64,000 bases of DNA. It comes from Loripinus fragilis. Its lineage: Eukaryota; Mollusca; Bivalvia; Lucinida; Lucinidae. The notes under the pieces are model-generated. The model ran no database searches. It was not told the origin of the DNA and was given only the letters and a program-made list of their open reading frames with translations. Position numbers and translations under genes: made by a program. Of the stretch, positions 25,121 to 37,193 are shown in pieces; within the stretch, counting starts at the first letter, position 1, and each line of letters starts with the position of its first letter. Location: the NCBI GenBank assembly GCA_964019695.1, contig OZ026520.1:23946130-24010129 (forward strand). The letters are read 5' to 3'.

Positions 25121-27229
25121 CATTTTAGATCTATTTGCTGTCTGTGATCGAGTCTTGCAACCATTATAGATCCAGTTTTAGCGTCTCTGTAGCACACATT
25201 GATGATCCTTTTCAGAGCAGTTTGATCTTGGTCAAGACTGTTTGCATGTATGCAAAGTAAGTCATTTCTGTTTCCGCCGTATAATTTGTTAGTTACCTGA
25301 AAATTGGTAAATATCTTAATAAACAGTGCAGACACTGATGAAATGCCACTGTTTGGGTCTTCACTGTTTGCCTAAGTACCTGTTAGCAGTACCCAGAATG
25401 AAACGGTCAAGTATCCCTATAGTAGATATGTGTGTATATCACTGTATTTTTGCACATGAATGATGATGTGGTCAATGTTCAAACAGGGCTCATATTCTTC
25501 AGGCTTCCATTTATTTTGGTTGGATCCATTTTAGGGTCAATTTGATAGATAGTCAATCTTTCCCATGTGTGGAACACCTCCATTCGGTATAAATCACCTG
25601 AATGTGAGAAGGTAATTATTTTAGCCTATATATAATTTTTATAATGCATTAATATGACGCCAATTTAAAATATTATGGGTTTTTTTTTACTTCTTATATT
25701 TTATTATTGTTTTAGTGATTAAATGCTTGCAGTCAATGGCATCTTTGGTAGAATATAAAATTATAAAATAAAATAAAACTATTGTAATTTGGAATAAATA
25801 TATATATTAAAACAAGCAAATAATCACATTTGAATTACAAAACTTAAGAAATTAATTTCAACAAGGGAGCTAATTCAAAAACGGCAAGGGAGGGCAATTG
25901 CATAAATTTTACCGATATTTTTGCCTCATAATTATTTGTAATGGATGATTTCTTTCTTTCTTTTAATACTGGCACGATCAAATTATGATCATTACGCCAG
26001 GGATTTGATTTGCAGTATTAGGGAAGAATTTTTAAAAAAATTGTTATGTATTTGAAAAGAGGGAAGATTAACCTCTATAAAATAATAAATATATATATAT
26101 ATATATATATTATAGATCTAGTGACAGATTTCTAAACTGGCGTTGTCAATCCGTTTAGTACCGCGCCTGTGCAGATAATGGGACATTTTCAATGTCATAC
26201 TCCTTTAAAAAAGCTGCCATACTTGTTAGGGATCCCTCATTAATTTGGAGTTATATAATTAAACTTTTGGATAATTAAGGAATTAAAACCTATATTACAG
26301 TGTTACAAATAATTAAAAAAAAATAAACTGTTGTTTTTAGCATAGTTCAAAGAAATTATTCAAAAATAGTTATAGAAACTATAATGTTTTCGTTTCCAAT
26401 TGACGATTTCTCCCGAATATTAAGGGAGGTATCTCCATGACAACTACATTTTAGCCTTTTTACCATAGATAACCTAAAAAACACACGGGTTTGAATTTTG
26501 AAATAAGAAAACAAAGGCTGTTGCCATGTAATAGACCCAGTTTCATAATAATAATAGGACCATCATGAGAGAAAATTTAACTTCAAATTTCATAATGGAA
26601 CCCTATGGGAATTTCATCTCAAATGATGATTTTTAATCCATCGATAGCATTCTTCTACAAAATCGTTTACCAGTAAAAAGGGTCATTTGACTTATTTTAG
26701 GACATAATCAATTGGGAAAAACAAAAAAGGTTCATTTTTGTAACATGCGATGTATCACCTTTTGCAGGTGTTGCATGGTTCTTAGCAAGAGCTGTACTTA
26801 AAACCAATCACATGCAGATCATCAGACGGGGGACAATAAAATGTCGGCCAATGAGTTGAACAGTAGCTTTAAGTATTATCCCACGTTGGGATAACTTTGC
26901 CTACTTACACGATGTCCTAACCCAATTGTATACTATATTGTACACTGAAGGACTTTAAAACGCAAAAATCGAAATTCATAATATTTACTTATTTTTTATG
27001 TCTCAATTTTATTGAGATTAGGCAAAAATGAACATCTATATGTCAGCAAAACACGTTTTTAAATTTTATGTCAAAATAATGAATAATGTTAGAGCAACAC
27101 TCTATCAAATACCAATACCCTATGATTCTAAAGTTGCAATTTGAAATTTGTCTAGAAATTGGACACAATTTTAAGGTATTGTGATAAAATAGTTTTATTA
27201 AAAATCAGAAACAAATTGCCATTGGAGCC
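25121..27229. other. AT-rich intron 1 sequence; no gene recognised
   Basis: Contains a (TA)n run at about 26090-26111 and further CAGTG/AAACAG family D fragments at 25215-25380. No coding or RNA signal was seen. Confidence 0.4.
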
Positions 27230-27557
27230 CTACTATTCGTCTGGCACTGACAGTAGCCGGACAGAACGGATATCGTCGATGTTACTATCGTCAATACACA
27301 ATCGACGTAAGTTGCCTCTTAACGTCGGTCGCCATTCTTGGCTGACCAACCCTGCGTCGATCTTTAACTGTCCATGTAGCCTGGTAACGATGTCTGAGGC
27401 GCTGAACAGTTGACGGATGGCAATTATGATATCTGACGACGTCAAAAACACGCACGCCAGCTTTCAACATTCCAATTGCACCAGATCGTTCATGTTCAGA
27501 CAAACGTGGCACGAATGATAAAGCTATAAATCTAAAACTGCTGTGTTTTTTATACAT
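27230..27557 (-). pseudogene. Tc1-type transposase remnant, N-terminal helix-turn-helix
   Basis: The 88-codon minus-strand stretch from 27557 to 27291 contains LSEHERSGAIGMLKAG, then DVVRYHNCHPSTVQRLRHRY and a RRRVGQPRMAT tail. This is the usual order of the paired-like DNA-binding domain of Tc1/mariner transposases (LS..ER..I..L...G, S..TV.RL..RY, R.GRPR). The frame stops at 27291 and downstream sequence drops into other frames. No DDE catalytic core is visible, so this is a truncated, decayed copy and unlikely to act. It lies in intron 1 of the minus-strand Shisa-like gene. Confidence 0.7.
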
Positions 27558-27690
27558 GTATACTTACAAGCTACATGTGAAATGATATAATAGTTTGCTT
27601 CAATGATTCGTGAGGACGACACGTGCAAAACATAGTAAACCAGCAATGCATAGCTGGCGGTAGCCAGTGTCTTTAACAACACTGGTATAG

Positions 27691-29050
27691 CACGGGTGGG
27701 CATCAGCGGAACTACCGCGAAATCGCGTAAACGTAAATTTGTTCCTTCGTCACATCCGGGACCTTTCGCGGTAGTGGCATCGTCACGGAAAAGTCAAACA
27801 AAGGTAGGTACTCTCGCTTGTTTTAGTTTTTTGTATCAGAATGAGCTAACTATGTAAAAATCCGGCAATGCTATTCCATGTAGATATGATTTACCTTGCT
27901 AAACAGGCCAAACGCGATGTTGAAAAAAGCTTTGCTTTGAGATGAGAACCGTAACCAAATCGAACACCGAACGGGATTTCTTCAGTTTTTTGTCAAAACG
28001 AAGAAAGAATGCAGATGTTTTGCCAGTTTTAGCTCAGAACAAGAGCATTTTACACATGCCATGTACATGACAGCCCTTATTCGTTCTTCGGATGTAAAAA
28101 AAATCGAACTGATCATGTTCTATGAAGGAATAAATACCAAAGTTTTCAGGCGCAGTATCGCCTTCGCCATCGCGCTAGTTGTAACGTCACGCTCTAGTTC
28201 CTTGGAGTATACCATGTCAGTGCATGCAGTGCATGCAAGCGCGGAGAGAAATGTGTGTAATATTGTAGTATCTATACACTTCAAGTATATTTTGGCCGGT
28301 AGACAAGACCTGATACTTACATCTGTGGCGCATCTGCGCAAAAGGCTGAGCCAAAGGTTGTGGGGGTCTTCGAGGTGAGAACTTGGAGTAGGGCCGGGGT
28401 AAGTGCGCTAGTTTGTACACAGGGAGCAGCGATTGAGATGGATTGGTGGTGGTTTGGGGTGTTTCAGTAGATACTACAATATTACACACAATTCTCTTTG
28501 CGCCTGCATGCACTGCATGTACTGACATGGTATACTCCAAGGAACTAGAGCGTGACGTTACAACTAGCGCGATGGCGAAGGCGATATTGCGCCTGAAAAC
28601 TTAGGTATTTATTCCTTCATAGAACATGATCGTTTAATTTTTTTTACATCAGAAGAACGAATAAGGGCTGTCATGTACATGGCATGTGTAAAATGCTCTT
28701 GTTCTGAGCTAAAACTGGCAAAACATCTGCATACTTTCTTCGTTTTGACATAAAACTGAAGAAATCCCGTTCGGTGTTCGATTTGGTTACGGTTCTCATC
28801 TCAAAGCAAAGCTTTTTTCAACATCGCATTTGGCCTGTTTAGCAAGGTAAATCATATCTACATGGAATAGCATTGCCGGATTTCTACATAGTTAGCTCAT
28901 TCTGATACAAAACACTAAAACAAGCGAGAGTACCTACCTTTGTTTGACTTTTCCGTGACGATGCCACTACCGCGAAAGGTCCCGGATGTGACGAAGGAAC
29001 AAATTTACGTTTACGCGATTTCGCGGTAGTTCCGCTGATGCCCACCCGTG
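27691..29050. mobile_element. 1360-bp foldback element with 5-bp TATAG duplication
   Basis: Arms 27691-28274 and 28468-29050 are near-perfect inverted copies around a 193-bp loop. The ends read CACGGGTGGGCATCAGCGGA on each side. TATAG flanks it exactly (27686-27690 and 29051-29055). It is GC-richer than its surroundings. ORFs inside the arms differ between arms and have no domain, so I call no gene. CAC ends with a 5-bp duplication are compatible with Transib-like DNA transposons; no transposase is present to test that. Confidence 0.85.
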
Positions 29051-29326
29051 TATAGGATATAGATAGAAGCAGAGTGTCGTAACCATCCTTTTTTATCTGT
29101 TAAAGAAGGCTAAAAATGTTCTGGATGCAAAAAATAATAATTTTCATTTTTTGCGTTTTTAAAGTCCTTCAGTGTATTTATTTATACAGTACATATAAGC
29201 TAAATGCTATTCTACATTACTTCCCTCTATTCCAGTTAATGCAAACAAATCTATACATAGTACATGTACATATTATTCTATACAATGTCATGAGTAAAAG
29301 AAACACCCAATGTGTGAAAAAATAAT

Positions 29327-29665
29327 GAGTATGATAAGGAAATACTACAATCAAAACATGCAGACAAACCCGTGTCACCGCTAGGAAGAGACACACAACA
29401 ATCGCGAGACTTCTCTCTCTTCCCTATGAAGGTGATTGCAAAACTAGAATGAACACAAAGTAACGCACATCAAAACATACGTAGAACAATTACAGAATCC
29501 CACAATGAGAGCAACAATCAACAACGAATCAATAACAACAGAACCACCGCCTTAGAACGGACGACAGTATAAGCCACTGGGTGCTTTAGTGCCAAATCTT
29601 CGCCCTAGATTCTGCTGTTGTTGGAGCACAAAATGTTAAGCTCGCATGGAGGCGTCCTAACATCA
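29327..29665 (+). repeat. Dispersed repeat family A copy
   Basis: Starts GAGTATGATAAGGAAATACT and ends CAAAATGTTAAGCTCGCATG. Same layout as 17467-17835. Confidence 0.7.
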
Positions 29666-30017
29666 TAGAGAAACAATCTAATCAAATTAACACACTTTGG
29701 TGAAACAAAGAAAATCTGGGCTTCCTAATGCCGAGATACACTATTAAAATACTTATATTAGGGCATATAAAATCAACATCACAGTCAATGTTTAAAACTG
29801 GTAAAAGTTTCACTAGTAGGACTTATACGTCATTCAATCAGCAAGAAGAAGCTTAGATGTGTTGCGTTTCAATTATTAACTATAACGTCGGGTTATTGGT
29901 AATGGTTGAGTATTGCCTGGGATCTGGAGATCGAACACCATTACAAGTCCATATTTTATGTACTAAAAACCAAAAGTTGACTTATCATCGACATGAGGTT
30001 TCCAGCAATGTGGTACG

Positions 30018-30225
30018 TGTGACAAGCAAAGTCTCAGATCAGCCTGCGCATATGCGCAGTCTGATCAGAGCCTTTACTAGTCGCTTGAATATTATATGAC
30101 TGTTATGCTACTGATTGAACATCATTTGGTGTTTATAAGCTTAAAAGATGCTGCACAGGATCGTCTGAGTCTACACTTGTCAAAATGACACATTGTTGAC
30201 CATTTTTGGAAATCACATGTCGCGG
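30018..30225 (+). repeat. Dispersed repeat family C copy
   Basis: GTGTGACAAGCAAAGTCTCA start, palindromic GATCAGCCTGCGCATATGCG core, TTAAAAGATGCTGCACAGGA and a TGTTGACC tail. Closely parallels 13237-13445. Confidence 0.7.
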
Positions 30226-31269
30226 CTGAAATGAACATATATCTACATGGATATGATACGAGGGTGAGGCACTAAGTTGCCAGCCTGGCCTAGTTGTATA
30301 AGGCTCAAAATTATGCATTGTTCATAAATGAAATAATTATGATAGTATTGTTTACAGAATAATGTATATATAATGATTGTTTAAACAACCGCAATGAGGT
30401 AACTTGCGTAACTCTTCGTAAATATTTGGTAATCTTGGTCCCATAAATGTTTGGCTGCTACAACGTGTTTGAGATAGAGCTGTATTTCTTAACTTGGTTA
30501 AACAACGTTCTACAGATCATTTTATTCAAAATTGGAACTCAAGACTTAACGACTCAACACGAGCTCTATTTTACAGGAACTTTCCTATTGGGTATAAAAC
30601 TTATTTGGACCTGGGTTTGTTGGTAAATTCAGATTTGCACTTTCCAGACTTAGATTATCTTCCCATTTAATTTCTCATCGTCTTGAAGTTGAAACTGGGA
30701 GAAGGACGAGATCAAATTCAATTCCTTTGGAAGAGAGACACTGTACTTAATGTCATTTAATGGAAGATCAGTTACATTTTGTTTTAGAATGTTAAAATTG
30801 TAACCATTTAAGGACCATATATATATATTCTTAGTTATCATAGAAGAAGACCAAACATGTTTAAGCTGGTTGAATTACTCACATTCGAAAATTTAAAAGA
30901 AACTCAGATAAAATATCATTAAACGTCTTAAAGGGTTTTAAAGTAAGGGAACGATTAAGGTAACAAACAACTTGGTTTTGTTCTGTGATTTTGCCTGTGA
31001 TTTTGTCTTACTGTTAAAAACGTGTCATAAAACTAACCTCTTGGCTCTCTCTTGTTTTCTTGTGTTTTTGTCACTTTCCAATATGGTGTCCCAGGTCAGG
31101 TAAGGTACTTGATTTTATCAGTCATCCCTAATATTAACTGAATTGTTTCAACATAACCTAATAAACGTTTCCTATCTCACGGCATGTTAGCTTTATCAGG
31201 TCATGATGACGTTGCACTTTTTTAATGACGTCGCTAATGACTCTTAATCAACACAAAAATAAAAAAAAT
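30226..31269. other. No gene recognised; family B fragment at 31040-31130
   Basis: AT-rich. The fragment (reverse) keeps CTCTTGGCTCTC and GTCACTTTCC and a CCAGGTCAGG motif of family B. Confidence 0.4.
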
Positions 31270-31480
31270 ACGTCATAATCGCTAGTTTGAAGAGCGTTCA
31301 ACAATGGGTAAACTGATAAATAGAATACCAGGTTCGCTCTTTTGATATCAAGTTTACCAGGCTCGGCTTTGAGAACGCATGTTGAATCGCTCGGCAAGCC
31401 TCGGGATGTCAACAAGCGTTCTCAAAGCCTTGCCTGGTAAACTTGAAATCAAAAGACACTCACCTAGTATTCTCTATCTA
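31270..31480. mobile_element. Foldback element family F, copy 1
   Basis: Inverted arms carry CTTTTGATATCAAGTTTACC and GGTAAACTTGAAATCAAAAG, with TTTGAGAACGC/GCGTTCTCAAA inside. A second copy lies at 39880-40085, and flanking CGTCATAATCGCTAGTTTGA is shared. It is non-coding. Confidence 0.65.
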
Positions 31481-31989
31481 TCGACTCCTGATCAGTGCCT
31501 CCCTCTTTACTTTTTTGAATTTGAGTTAGTTTAGTTGACTAATCCGGCACTAACACAGTGTGTCATTGGATTAGCTGGTGTTGTGAGATTCCAACTGACC
31601 AAAGAAGCGGTGCCTTTAGACCTATTTGTTACCCAAGCAAGTGGTATACCTTAACTTCATAAGTGAATATTCTTAAAAAATTCTTTTTTCATACTTCAAA
31701 TGATCTAAATCATACACACTTGGTTCTTTCAAATATCCTTTATTCCTTCTCATTTTTATCTACCCTCCCTCATCCCATTGTTTCTGAAGCCACCTTGTGA
31801 AACATATAAGGCTATGATAATATGTGAGCACCAACTAGCCATACATTAAGCTTAACAAAATGAGACAAAATGTATCTCTGTGCTATTGCAAACAATGCAT
31901 GTATAGACCTAGTCTACCTCCTAGACCTTGGTGTTTTTGTCAATTTTACTTTACTCTTCATTCAGTATAATTTGATTTCATATAGCTAG

Positions 31990-32850
31990 TCTCATCTCTT
32001 CTTTCTTTGATATCCTCACTTAACAGGCATCCAATTTAGGTTACCTTGCACCCCCCCCCCAGGAAATTTTTCATGGGTGCCAAATTGTTCATTGGGACCC
32101 CCTGGATAAGAAACAAAGGTGTCCAAAAAAATTGGTATGGGTTATGTGAACATGCATGGTTTCCATGGCGACTCATAGCGGATTTGAAAATGGGGGTATG
32201 CCTAGAAAACGACTCATACCTCAGCTGTTACTTATCCTAGACTACTAAACTTAATACCAAATTTAAGATTAGACATAAGCCTATTATCCCCGTGTTGCAT
32301 ATTTATAAATATTCATGAAAACATTACAAATGTGATTCACAGTATATGTACAATTTCAATAATATCTCAGCTGCTTTTAGACACAGATTACTAAAATTTG
32401 TTTTGAATAAAAGTTAAGACAAAAGTCTTTAATTTCATGGTCAAAAATTTAAGTTATCATATTTGCATCATTTGCGTATTCATGAATATTAATAGAAACT
32501 CTAAAATAATAAGGGAAAATCATTAAAAGTGTAAATAGGCTGATTGCATCCCAATATTGTCATTGTTGCATGTTTTGATATAAAAATGGTACATTTTGAC
32601 AAGTCCATTCATCCAGTGGCCCTATATGAATAATATCTCCTTTGCATATTCATGAATATACATGAAAGCTTAAAAAAATGAGGTAAAATCGTGTAAAAAC
32701 TATTAGCCTAGGGGAGGGGTTGAGGTACGATCTATCCTGCACTCCTAGGGTCTTTTAAATTCATGCCAAATTGTTCAGTGGCACAATACTAACTTACTGG
32801 CCCATGGTAGAGGACACTGGAGCATGACTGGAACATAACTCTTTCCAGAC
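31990..32850 (+). repeat. Copy of the degenerate AT-rich array seen at 1-5190
   Basis: GGAAATTTTTCATGGGTGCC, CATGGTTTCCATGGCGAC and ATTCATGAATATTAATAG-like segments match modules of the first 5 kb, in the forward sense. A C10 tract opens the block at 32052. Confidence 0.6.
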
Positions 32851-33182
32851 ATGTTAGAAGCTCTCAGAAGGTAAAACTTTTAACAACTATTTATGTAATT
32901 TAATATCAATTAATATACTAATATAATTTGTAAATATATTTCTGTCAAAATGGAAAGGATTAAAAATGTCTAAATTCTCAAACGCTGTGAATGTATATTT
33001 TTGTTACACTACTAGATAATATTGTTTTCAAACTTAAGGTCGAAAAGTATCTCGGTAGTTATTATTTCATAAAAGAAAAATCAATCCATCTCGATCGAAA
33101 GTAGCGTAGGCTGGTTACTTATTGATTGACCCTCGTAACTATGTGTATGGTAGGTAATTTCGAATTATGTTGTCTTGTTTTG

Positions 33183-33206
33183 TTGTTGTTGTTGTTGTTG
33201 TTGTTG
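33183..33206 (+). repeat. (TTG)n microsatellite
   Basis: About eight uninterrupted GTT repeats. Confidence 0.85.
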
Positions 33207-33741
33207 ACGTTTTGTTTTTGTCGTTTTTGTCACCGTTTTTATGATTTTATTTAAACACCACTTTACCATCAGAGTGTCAAAATTTGGATCCAGATCAGGC
33301 CCAATGTGTTATGGAACCTTATCTAGGTTCAAAATGAGCATTTGCAAAGTTTATCAGCAGATGACTTTTTAACCAATTTATGCCTAATGGTATTTCCGCC
33401 ACAATCAATTGGACGAATCCTTTGCGAAATTAAAAGGTTAATGGGCAGTTATTTACAATTTCATTCAAATTGTATTTTAAAAGAGCATTCTGTAAGCAAA
33501 CAGTGCAGAACCTGATCAGACCCCGCACTGTTTGTCAATGTCCAATAAAAAGTACACTAGGCTCATATTGGATGATTATTAATGGCAGAGACACTGTGTC
33601 TAATGCCCTTGCTTTTGTGAGGCGAATTCTGATTGGATAACGTCAAAAATGTGCCATAGTATATCCTGCGGTACATTGTAGGAAACAGTTTGACGGCATT
33701 GATTACGTCAGATTTTGTCGGATGACGTGCGGCATAATGCG

Positions 33742-33935
33742 GCTTGCAACGCTCCAATTTGAGACGAAACTGCGAAAGTGCATTAGAATGAGGATAACCA
33801 TATTAAAATCATTTGGAAAGGCAGATCTATTATATCGTCGGATGTACGTTCAGATATCACGTTTGACGGCCCCGTTCGTGCGTCGCCGTAAAACTAAACT
33901 TCCGACCCTATATCCGACGATATACCTCCCCAAAT
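33742..33935 (+). mobile_element. Dispersed non-coding element, copy 1
   Basis: From GCTTGCAACGCTCCAATTTG to TATATCCGACGATATACCTC. A reverse-oriented relative lies at 63650-63830, sharing GCATTAGAATG, TATATCGTCGGAT and CCTCCCCAAAT. The ORF at 33722-33937 is this repeat read through. Confidence 0.5.
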
Positions 33936-33990
33936 GAAAAGTTTGAATACAGTTATCCCCTAAATAGCACTTTAAATATAATAAACTTAC

Positions 33991-34045
33991 TGTGTGTTAT
34001 AAACGTTACTATAATCAACAGAAAATATACATTAAGTTGGTCCAT
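33991..34045 (-). CDS. Shisa-like gene (minus), exon 1: signal peptide
   Basis: ATG at 34045-34043, 18 codons plus one base, then a CACACA|GTAAGT donor. It encodes MDQL followed by a hydrophobic core (VYFLLIIVTFI). The single trailing base completes a threonine codon with exon 2. The plus-strand paralogue has an aligned exon of the same length (39254-39308), which is the main support for this call. Confidence 0.8.
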
Positions 34046-34195
34046 TTCAAGTTTTCCGTTGATCTCTGGTGTTCAATAAATATTTTGTAAAGATGCGTAT
34101 ATGCTACCAAAACTTATGAGGAGCCGGTCCATGGAAAATGGTATATTATTTGAATAAACTGGCGAGAGGCCAAATAAATAAATAAATAAACTTCG
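34046..34195 (-). promoter_or_regulatory. Conserved 5' flank of the minus-strand Shisa-like gene
   Basis: About 150 bp upstream of the start codon aligns with the flank of the plus-strand paralogue. It shares GGCTCCTCAT, a TATACxCATCT motif and GGAAAACxxGAAATGG. It probably contains the 5' UTR and core promoter. No clear TATA box was assigned. Confidence 0.5.
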
Positions 34196-34229
34196 TCTTT
34201 AAGGATTGAAGATGAACGGTACAGTCAAT

Positions 34230-35110
34230 ATTATTTTGGCCATGTCAGGTCGTTACTTACAGTGATAAGTAACCTGGCCCCGAGGTTATATAAATAATTC
34301 ATGCTCAACTCAACTGAGCACGAAAGAGCTACGTGCATTAAGAGGCTATTTTGGCCCCCCTATGAGGCCGAAAAATGATATTCGCTTTTCACCGAATCCT
34401 TCTTCTTATTAGTTTATAAGAACAATGGCCTAAGTGTATATGTCTGATATTAGTTTGACTTTTACCGTTGCTATGGTAACAAATGGCCGCCAAAATAGAC
34501 TGAAAATGGGAAATTGACCATTTTGGAACAAATTTGAAACGTTTGAAAGAGCAATTAACATAGAGCACAAGCAAATACCAAAAATATATATTTTAACAGA
34601 TGATGAGAATTATCATGTCACACAACATATTAAAATTATTTATTGGTATTTTGCTGTGCTGATATCTAATTTTAAAATAGCCTTAGATTTGGTCAAAAAT
34701 GGCAATTTCTCTATTTTATGCATATTTTGTTGGCCATTTTTGTTACAATAGCAACGGTAACATTTAAATAAATGCCGAAAATTTACACTTCAGTCATTTT
34801 CAAATAAAACCAATCAAAAGAAATTTGTAAAAAGCAATCTTCAGTTTTTGGCTCTAAAGGGGGCCAAATTAGCCCCTTAATGCACGTACCCCTTTCAACT
34901 GCCTATAAAAACTAAAATACCGAGGAATGAAGAAGTTTCTTGCTTTAAGTCTCTCAGATGTTGTACTTATCATGCTAATAACTGTTAAAATGCCAACAAA
35001 TGTTGGGATTTTAACATTTATGAGCAGGATAAATTTCGTGTTCAGCTGAGTTGAGCATGGGAAATGTTTTATAACCTCAGGGCCAGTCTAACCTACCAAC
35101 TAAAGGCAAA
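34230..35110. mobile_element. Outer palindromic element, family G, split by an insertion
   Basis: The left part carries CCTGGCCCCGAGGTTATATA and CATGCTCAACTCAACTGAGC. The right part carries the inverted GCTGAGTTGAGCATG and TTATAACCTCAGGGCC. A related uninterrupted copy lies at 40730-40935. The element at 34332-34886 sits inside it. Confidence 0.6.
34332..34886. mobile_element. Nested 555-bp palindromic element with TA duplication
   Basis: Ends CGTGCATTAAGAGGCTATTT and inverted AGCCCCTTAATGCACG, flanked by TA (34330-34331 and 34887-34888). Further inverted pairs inside (TTACCGTTGCTATGGTAAC against GTTACAATAGCAACGGTAA) show the whole element is palindromic. It is non-coding. Confidence 0.7.
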
Positions 35111-36073
35111 ACAGACAAGTCAGACCAATACTAAAAGTTACACGCCGCTTTCACCATCCGGACCACCAACGAGGTTCTTCCTTGTTTAGTAGTACCAAGT
35201 CGTGTATATACGGACAGAGGGTTAATATTTTAGCATTAATATGTTTAATGAATGACAAGCTAATAAGATTAAAGTAATTATTCGCATATATGCGTTGAAT
35301 AATTCTTCTCATCCATCTATTGACGCAGCAAACAATAATCAAATGCTCATTATGAGCCATCCAATCTTTGTCTACATGTGGTGTAATGGCGTGTCCGAAT
35401 GTACAATGTACTCATGTCCGAAGTTACCCGACTTCACTCTGTTTATACTTCCTTGGTAAATGTGAATCAAATTATTTTGTGTCACTGATACCAATGTGTT
35501 CATTATCACTAGACATGGAAACATTTTCAGTAATTTTGTCCTGAAAATATCGTCTGCTTCATATGTTCAAGAACATTTATCGTGGTATCAAACACAATGA
35601 TCAACAATGATTAACCCTGACCAGACTGCTTCCTTGTGTCCATATAAATTGTTATACATGCTACCTTAGGAAATATACAGACTAAGGAGCAGACGACAAA
35701 AATATGTGTTTAAAGTGTTTGTCGAGTGTTGAACGTTGATACGTTTTATAGAGGTACGATTTCAGTGGACATGTTTACCTTTCCCTGGTCTTGGCCTATT
35801 CAGCTTACTTAGTGTGGAACTAAGATGCATTAATAGTTTGACATGCTTCTGTATTCATTAACTTATATTTATATATGATGTTTTTCTCTTTAAAATCCAA
35901 AGAGACGAGTCTTACAAAAACTAACATTGCGAAATCTAGTATCGATAATAGTGTTTCATGTAACCCTTAAAGCTGCATAGTCTGTAACTTTAGATCTTTT
36001 AGTTTTAGAACTAATGTTCTATTTTTCAAGAACACAGTAAAAAAACTAAAATTCAGGTATACTTTTTCGGAGT
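35111..36073. other. No gene recognised
   Basis: AT-rich intergenic sequence between the two divergent genes. No repeat family or coding signal was identified. Confidence 0.35.
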
Positions 36074-36218
36074 GGCTGCTGCCAGTTAACTGGTATCAGC
36101 GATTTTACGTTAAAATGGCTGCTGCCAGTTGACTGGTAGCAGCGATTTTAAGGTAAAATCGCTGCTGCCAGTTAACTGGTTATAGCCATTTTAACGTGAA
36201 ATCGCTGCTGCCAGTTTG
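36074..36218. repeat. 43-bp palindromic repeat array, left copy
   Basis: Alternating GCTGCTGCCAGTTAACTGG and CGATTTTACGTTAAAAT units. Each unit is close to its own reverse complement. The same array, longer and cleaner, lies at 37647-37875. Confidence 0.75.
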
Positions 36219-36419
36219 CTTCAGTATTTTTATTGTAGTGTGTATAGAAAGTTATGAACTAAAAATATCAAAACATTCATTTAAGAGAAAACGGGCAAAT
36301 CAATTCAAACAAAAGATACCAATAACATCAAACTTCAAGAAGTAAAAGAAAAAGATGGTGGTTTAAGTAAGGGCGATATTTTAGGAAAAATGCTAAAGGA
36401 ATTAACAGTAAAACGATAG

Positions 36420-37193
36420 GCAACTACACTTGTTGAGGTAGATGATAGCAAAAATGTAGATTTGGTTTATATTCAAACAGGTGAAATGAGAGAACAATAC
36501 AATTTAACTGAAATAAGTGTTTTAAAATCCAAATTACCTAGTGCAACTATATTACTGTGTAAATTTCACGTAATGAAATATTTTAAGAAGAAAATAAGTG
36601 ATTTAAACTGTCAAAAAGATGAAAAGCATGAGTTAGCTATGCTGGTACAGAAACTGATAAACAGTCAAAATGAAGAAGACTATAACAAGTATCATTCAGA
36701 ACTGACACAATTTAATTTGATAAAAATTGGCATCCGTGTAAAGAGCAATGGGTCATGTACTTCAGATCGAGTCTCAGAACTCATGGAAACAATACAAACA
36801 ATAAGCTAGAATGCCATATTCAAAAGCTGAAGAAGTACTTAAACAGGAACATGAGACTTCCAGAAGCAGTGGAGCACCTATCAAATTTTATTGATGACAC
36901 ATATGCAAAAAGTTCGTTTAATCGGTACGAAAATTAAAAAAATTAGAATTGACCATAGGAACAATGATGAAGATCTGATCCGATACTCATTGCTGTGCAG
37001 TTCTAAATCATTTCAAATGGTAAATGATGAGTATCGGCAAGGTATTAAATCAGATTTCAGCATAACTGAAACTGATGATGCATACACAGTCAAGTTAGGT
37101 TCTTCAGAGTATACCGTGTCAAAAGATGTAAATGAATGTTCTTGTCTCTGTTTTTCAAATTTTGGTCTGAAGGTAAAACGCTGTTCTTTTTGA
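36420..37193 (+). pseudogene. Decayed ZSWIM/MULE-like transposase-derived gene
   Basis: Three open pieces in different frames continue one protein. Piece 1 (36420-36809) holds SATILLCKFHVMKYFKKK, the C.FH.....F signature of MULE/ZSWIM catalytic domains. Piece 2 (36755-36937) holds NNTNNKLECHIQKLKKYL, and piece 3 (36891-37193) holds a partial SWIM zinc finger (ECSCLCFSNFGL) whose final cysteine and histidine are lost. At least two frameshifts separate them and no start codon is evident, so it is a pseudogene. It lies between two arrays of the same palindromic 43-bp repeat and may be the core of a decayed mobile element. Confidence 0.65.

Larger units (their letters stand above)
12589..34045 (-). 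other. Gene span: Shisa-like (STMC6-type) transmembrane adaptor, minus-strand copy
   Basis: Four coding exons join in phase: 34045-33991, 20754-20655, 15061-14907 and 12785-12589, giving 168 residues. All introns begin GT and end AG. Intron phases are 1, 2 and 1, the same as in the plus-strand paralogue. The product has a signal peptide, a short ectodomain with six cysteines in the order C..C..CC..CC, one membrane segment and a tail with PPAY and PPSY motifs. This layout is the STMC6/Shisa-like adaptor type, which in other animals sits in endomembranes or plasma membrane and recruits WW-domain proteins through PPxY. That role is inferred here. No biochemical activity is expected. Closest alternatives are CYYR1- or WBP1/VOPP1-like members of the same superfamily. 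Introns are filled with dispersed repeats. Confidence 0.82.

Noticed and set aside
28061..28540. ORFs of 73-107 codons within the foldback
   Set aside because: They lie in the inverted arms and loop, differ between arms and have no recognisable domain.
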